A program made the translations under genes and the position numbers. Shown here in pieces: positions 5,968-8,630 of a stretch of 8,630 nt of DNA; within the stretch, counting starts at the first letter, position 1, and every line of letters begins with the position of its first letter. This stretch comes from Pseudomonadota bacterium (GTDB taxonomy: Bacteria; Pseudomonadota; Alphaproteobacteria; Rhizobiales; Rhizobiaceae). The notes below the pieces were generated by a model. The model did no database searches and was not told where the DNA came from. It worked only from the letters and a program-made list of their open reading frames with translations. The DNA lies in assembly GCA_023387775.1 (NCBI GenBank), contig JAEWHN010000269.1, forward strand, positions 1 through 8,630, read 5' to 3'.

Positions 5968-6744
5968 GTGAATATGGAACAAGTTCCGGCTGTGTGCGTG
6001 GAAGGAATAGAGAAAAGCTTCGGCTCGCTTTCGGTCCTGAAAGGGCTCGGCCTTACCGCCCACTCCGGCGATGTCGTCACGTTGATCGGGTCCTCCGGCT
6101 CGGGCAAGAGCACCTTCCTGCGCTGCATCAACCTGCTCGAGCAGCCTGACGCCGGAACCATCACCATAAGCGGCGAACTGGTCCGCACCAGGCAGGACAG
6201 AAACGGCAAATGGCGGCCGGCCGACAGGGGTCAGGTCGAGCGCATCCGCAGCAAGGTCGGCATGGTGTTCCAGAGCTTCAATCTCTGGCCGCACATGACG
6301 GTGTTGCAGAACATCATGGAAGCGCCCACGCATGTCCTGAAGATCCCGCGCAAGCAGGCCGAGGAAGAGGCGCATGCGCTTCTGCGCAAGGTTGGGCTGG
6401 CGGACAAGCCGACCCACTATCCAAGCCAGCTTTCCGGCGGCCAGCAGCAGCGGGCGGCCATCGCGCGAACGCTTGCCATGAAACCCAAGCTGCTGCTGTT
6501 CGACGAGCCGACCTCTGCGCTCGATCCGGAGCTTGTAGGCGAGGTGCTGCGCGTCATCCGCCAGTTGGCCGAGGAGGGCAACACAATGATCATTGTTACC
6601 CACGAGATGCAGTTCGCGCGCGAGGTATCCAGCGAGATCATGTTCCTTCACCAGGGCCGCGTGGAAGAGAAGGGGCCGCCCGAAGCGATGTTCAGGGAAG
6701 CGAAATCGGAGCGCCTGCGGCAGTTTCTCTCCCGTGCCTCATGA
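5968..6744 (+). CDS. ATP-binding protein of a polar amino acid/opine-type ABC importer (HisP/OccP-like)
   Basis: A 258-residue cytoplasmic ATPase that powers substrate import. All nucleotide-binding elements are intact: Walker A GSSGSGKST (41-49), Q-loop Gln102 in FQSFNLWPH, signature LSGGQ (155-159), Walker B LLLFDE (175-180), D-loop SALD (183-186) and H-loop His212. An insert near residues 72-92 (RTRQDRNGKWRPAD and on) before the Q-loop, together with DPELVGEVL (186-194), is typical of the HisP/OccP/NocP branch for basic amino acids and opines, and is absent from the shorter GlnQ type. The GTG start is chosen by its ribosome binding site; ATG 5953 would add five residues. It is the first gene of the transporter set, with a 125-bp gap before the permease, wider than normal for such an operon. 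The substrate class is inferred from family, not shown. Confidence 0.95.
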   Translation: MNMEQVPAVCVEGIEKSFGSLSVLKGLGLTAHSGDVVTLIGSSGSGKSTFLRCINLLEQPDAGTITISGELVRTRQDRNGKWRPADRGQVERIRSKVGMVFQSFNLWPHMTVLQNIMEAPTHVLKIPRKQAEEEAHALLRKVGLADKPTHYPSQLSGGQQQRAAIARTLAMKPKLLLFDEPTSALDPELVGEVLRVIRQLAEEGNTMIIVTHEMQFAREVSSEIMFLHQGRVEEKGPPEAMFREAKSERLRQFLSRAS

Positions 6745-6869
6745 GGCCCCGGCACATTTGAACCCAACACGACTTTGGCCCGGCCCCGTTTCGCTTGCGG
6801 TTTGAACACTGGCGGGGCGGATCAGACGGGGCGGCACGCTGCTTCGGCACCAGGAAACGGGATATCGCA

Positions 6870-7577
6870 GTGGAACTGTCATTCTGGGAATTGTGGGACG
6901 CAGGCTGGCCGGGCGCCATCCTTCGCGGGGCGTCGGTCACGCTCGCCATCGGCCTGTGCAGCATCTGCATCGGCATCGTGATCGGCACCATCGGCGGCCT
7001 CGTCAAATGGGCGCGGCTGTTTCCGTTCAACCTGATCGTTGACGGCTACACCACGCTCATACGCGGCGTGCCGGAACTGCTGGTCATCTACCTCCTGTTC
7101 TTCAGCTCCGCGGAATTCGTCTCCCGCGTCGCCGCCGCCTTTGGCTATGGCGGCGCCAACGACAGTACCTACGGTTTCATCATCGGCGTCGCGGCGATCG
7201 GCATCATCTCGGGGGCTTATTCGGTCGAGGTCGTGCGCGGTGCGCTGGTGGCCGTGCCCAAGGGGCACATAGAGGCCGGCCGGGCGCTGGGTATGTCCAG
7301 CGGCCGCATTTTCCGCCGCATCATCGCGCCGCAGATGCTTCGCCTGGCCGTGCCCGGCATGAACAACATCTGGCAATCCACCATGAAGGACACCGCCCTC
7401 ATCTCGGTGGTGGGCCTGCAGGAGCTGATGCGCATTTCCTCGATCGGCGCCGGCTCCACGCGCCAGCCACTGCTTTTCTACACGGTTGCCGCAGCCGTGT
7501 ACCTGGCCATCACCGTCGTCAGCCAAACGGTATTCGGCGTCGTTGAACGCATTCTGAACAAGGGCAACAAGGCATGA
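6870..7577 (+). CDS. ABC importer inner-membrane permease 1 (HisQ/OccQ family)
   Basis: A 235-residue membrane protein with hydrophobic segments near residues 16-45, 66-80, 102-122 and 200-224. It carries the cytoplasmic EAA loop that docks on the ATPase (EAGRALGMSSGRIFRRI, from residue 135), and the family RGVPELLVIYLLFF segment (65-78). It forms a heterodimer with the next permease. A longer frame can start at a TTG at 6795, but that start has no ribosome binding site and adds a hydrophilic tail; the GTG at 6870 has GGGA 7 nt upstream and gives normal family length. The stop overlaps the next start by 4 nt (ATGA), so the two permeases are translationally coupled. Confidence 0.92.
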   Translation: MELSFWELWDAGWPGAILRGASVTLAIGLCSICIGIVIGTIGGLVKWARLFPFNLIVDGYTTLIRGVPELLVIYLLFFSSAEFVSRVAAAFGYGGANDSTYGFIIGVAAIGIISGAYSVEVVRGALVAVPKGHIEAGRALGMSSGRIFRRIIAPQMLRLAVPGMNNIWQSTMKDTALISVVGLQELMRISSIGAGSTRQPLLFYTVAAAVYLAITVVSQTVFGVVERILNKGNKA

Positions 7578-8257
7578 TGGAACTTGTTCAACTCTCGGCA
7601 CCTCTGCTGCTTTCCGGCCTGGTGCTCACGCTCAAGATCAGCATCTTCGCAGTGGCGATCGGCTTCCTCATCGGTCTGGGGTTGGCCGTTTCCCGCACAT
7701 CGGGCGGCTTCATGCTCTCGGCCATCTCAAAAATCTACAGCGCCATCTTCCGCGGCACGCCGCTGATGGTGCAGCTCTTCCTCTTCTATTACGGTCTCGG
7801 ACAGCTTTCCTTCATCAAGAACAGCCCTCTGGCATGGTGGGTGATCGGCGACGGCATGCGTTGTGCCGTCCTGGTTCTCGCGCTGAACTCGGCCGCCTAT
7901 GCCTCGGAAATCCTGCGCGGCGGCTTCCTGTCCGTTCCACGCGGCGCGGTCGAGGCCGCCCGCGCCTGCGGCATGTCGGGCTGGCTGCAGTTCCGGCGCA
8001 TCGAATTTCCCATTGCGATACGCCAGGCGCTGCCGGCCTACGGAAACGAGATGATCCTTACCCTCAAGGGCTCGAGCCTTGCCTCGACGATCACCGTGCT
8101 GGAGATCACCGGCCATGCCAAACGGCTGATGAGCCAGACCTTCGCCGTCATCGAGGTTTTTGCCTTGGCGGGGCTGATCTATCTACTGATCAATGTCGTC
8201 ATGATCGCACTACTCAGGCTGGCCGAGCGCTCCCTAATGCGGCATGTGCAAGCATAG
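7574..8257 (+). CDS. ABC importer inner-membrane permease 2 (HisM/OccM family)
   Basis: A 227-residue membrane protein, partner of the preceding permease. Hydrophobic segments lie near residues 10-40, 63-80, 95-112 and 190-214. The RGTPLMVQLFLFYYGL stretch (60-75) and EAA loop (EAARACGMSGWLQFRRI, from residue 127) are diagnostic of the polar amino acid permease family. It starts at an ATG inside the previous stop (ATGA); a second ATG follows at once at 7577. It closes the transporter set. No periplasmic solute-binding protein follows it; the next gene is on the other strand 52 bp away. Confidence 0.93.
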   Translation: MMELVQLSAPLLLSGLVLTLKISIFAVAIGFLIGLGLAVSRTSGGFMLSAISKIYSAIFRGTPLMVQLFLFYYGLGQLSFIKNSPLAWWVIGDGMRCAVLVLALNSAAYASEILRGGFLSVPRGAVEAARACGMSGWLQFRRIEFPIAIRQALPAYGNEMILTLKGSSLASTITVLEITGHAKRLMSQTFAVIEVFALAGLIYLLINVVMIALLRLAERSLMRHVQA

Positions 8258-8309
8258 GATGTTTCATTCGGCAGATGCCCACCCCGCCAAAGAGAGGTCC
8301 TGACAGCCT

Positions 8310-8630
8310 TTATGCTTGGCTGGTCGCGATCTGGAGTGGGCTTTCGGCCCTTTCCGATTTACCTGCATTTCCAGCGATGGCTTCGAGATCCCTTGTCGCC
8401 TGCACGGCAAGCTGCAAGGCTGCCTTCATCGCGCCCCGCAGGATAGCGCGCTCCAGCCGATCGCAATTCCTGACCAGTTGCAGTTGGGCGGTGGTCAGCG
8501 GTTCATTGAGCATGCCGGGCCGGCGCCGATGCACCTCCTCGAGCAGGGCGTCAAGCTCCCCGTCGTCCGCGAGCCACGACGTCAAGGCCGTGCCTATGGG
8601 CGCGAGCGACCACTGGCCCCATTCCAGCAC
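8310..8630 (-). CDS. Unrecognised protein, C-terminal part
   Basis: The last 106 codons of a frame entering from the right edge; the true start is outside the window. The predicted protein is mostly helical and alanine/leucine/arginine-rich, with a helix-forming run from about residue 66 (LTTAQLQLVRNCDRLERA) to residue 92, and a polar tail. I do not recognise a family. The helical C-terminus could fit an effector domain of a transcriptional regulator such as an FCD domain, but the metal-binding His pattern of that domain is not seen, so no function is given. It is convergent with the transporter genes. Confidence 0.5.
   Translation of the reverse strand: MLEWGQWSLAPIGTALTSWLADDGELDALLEEVHRRRPGMLNEPLTTAQLQLVRNCDRLERAILRGAMKAALQLAVQATRDLEAIAGNAGKSERAESPLQIATSQA

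Noticed and set aside
5780..5971. A 63-codon plus-strand frame before the ATPase gene
   Set aside because: No recognisable ribosome binding site or domain, composition is Arg-rich and random-looking, and it overlaps the ATPase leader.
5520..6209. A 229-codon minus-strand frame running from the intergenic region under the ATPase gene
   Set aside because: Its only familiar-looking part is the antisense of the Walker A region of the ATPase; the rest is low-complexity Arg/Ser/Pro sequence with no homology I recognise.
6879..7601. A 240-codon minus-strand frame rich in Asp, His and Ala
   Set aside because: It is the antisense shadow of permease 1, which has clear membrane segments and an EAA loop.
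8258..8309. Terminator between the convergent transporter and right-edge genes
   Set aside because: Only a 4-bp GGCA/TGCC stem at 8270-8279 was found, with no U-tract; too weak to call.

Overview
The window reads as GC-rich alphaproteobacterial chromosome or megaplasmid, most likely Hyphomicrobiales. This is inferred from the codon bias, the HisP/OccP-type transporter and the style of the catabolic cluster; nothing seen fixes the species. It looks like a catabolic island: five enzyme genes (one cut by the left edge), a three-gene ABC importer, and a cut gene of unknown function at the right edge. No rRNA, tRNA, CRISPR array, transposase or integrase was seen.

Layout. (1) 1-1097, minus strand: an SDR oxidoreductase gene followed 16 bp later by the 5' end of a ThDP-dependent enzyme gene that runs off the left edge. 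(2) 1098-1257: a compact divergent promoter region with two 8-bp TGTNNACA palindromes, 21 bp centre to centre. (3) 1258-2724, plus: an aldehyde dehydrogenase starting at TTG behind a strong ribosome binding site. (4) 2725-2805: convergent gap with a perfect 11-bp GC hairpin. (5) 2806-3987, minus: an FMN-dependent 2-hydroxyacid dehydrogenase whose motifs look more like mandelate dehydrogenase than lactate dehydrogenase. (6) 3988-4158: gap with a 13-bp GC stem. (7) 4159-5175, minus: a proline racemase superfamily protein in which the second catalytic Cys is Gly. (8) 5176-5967: about 790 bp without a convincing gene but with several palindromes. (9) 5968-8257, plus: ATPase and two permeases of a polar amino acid/opine-type importer; no solute-binding protein gene is in view. 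(10) 8310-8630, minus: C-terminal fragment of an unrecognised protein.

How the parts may fit. A racemase-fold enzyme, an FMN 2-hydroxyacid dehydrogenase, a ThDP enzyme and an aldehyde dehydrogenase are the same four chemical roles used in mandelate degradation: make the right isomer, oxidise the hydroxyacid to a 2-oxoacid, decarboxylate it to an aldehyde, oxidise the aldehyde to an acid. Here the racemase comes from a different fold and carries an altered active site, and the importer is of the amino acid/opine type. The substrate may therefore be an amino acid-like or hydroxyacid compound. This pathway is an inference from gene content; the substrate is not known.
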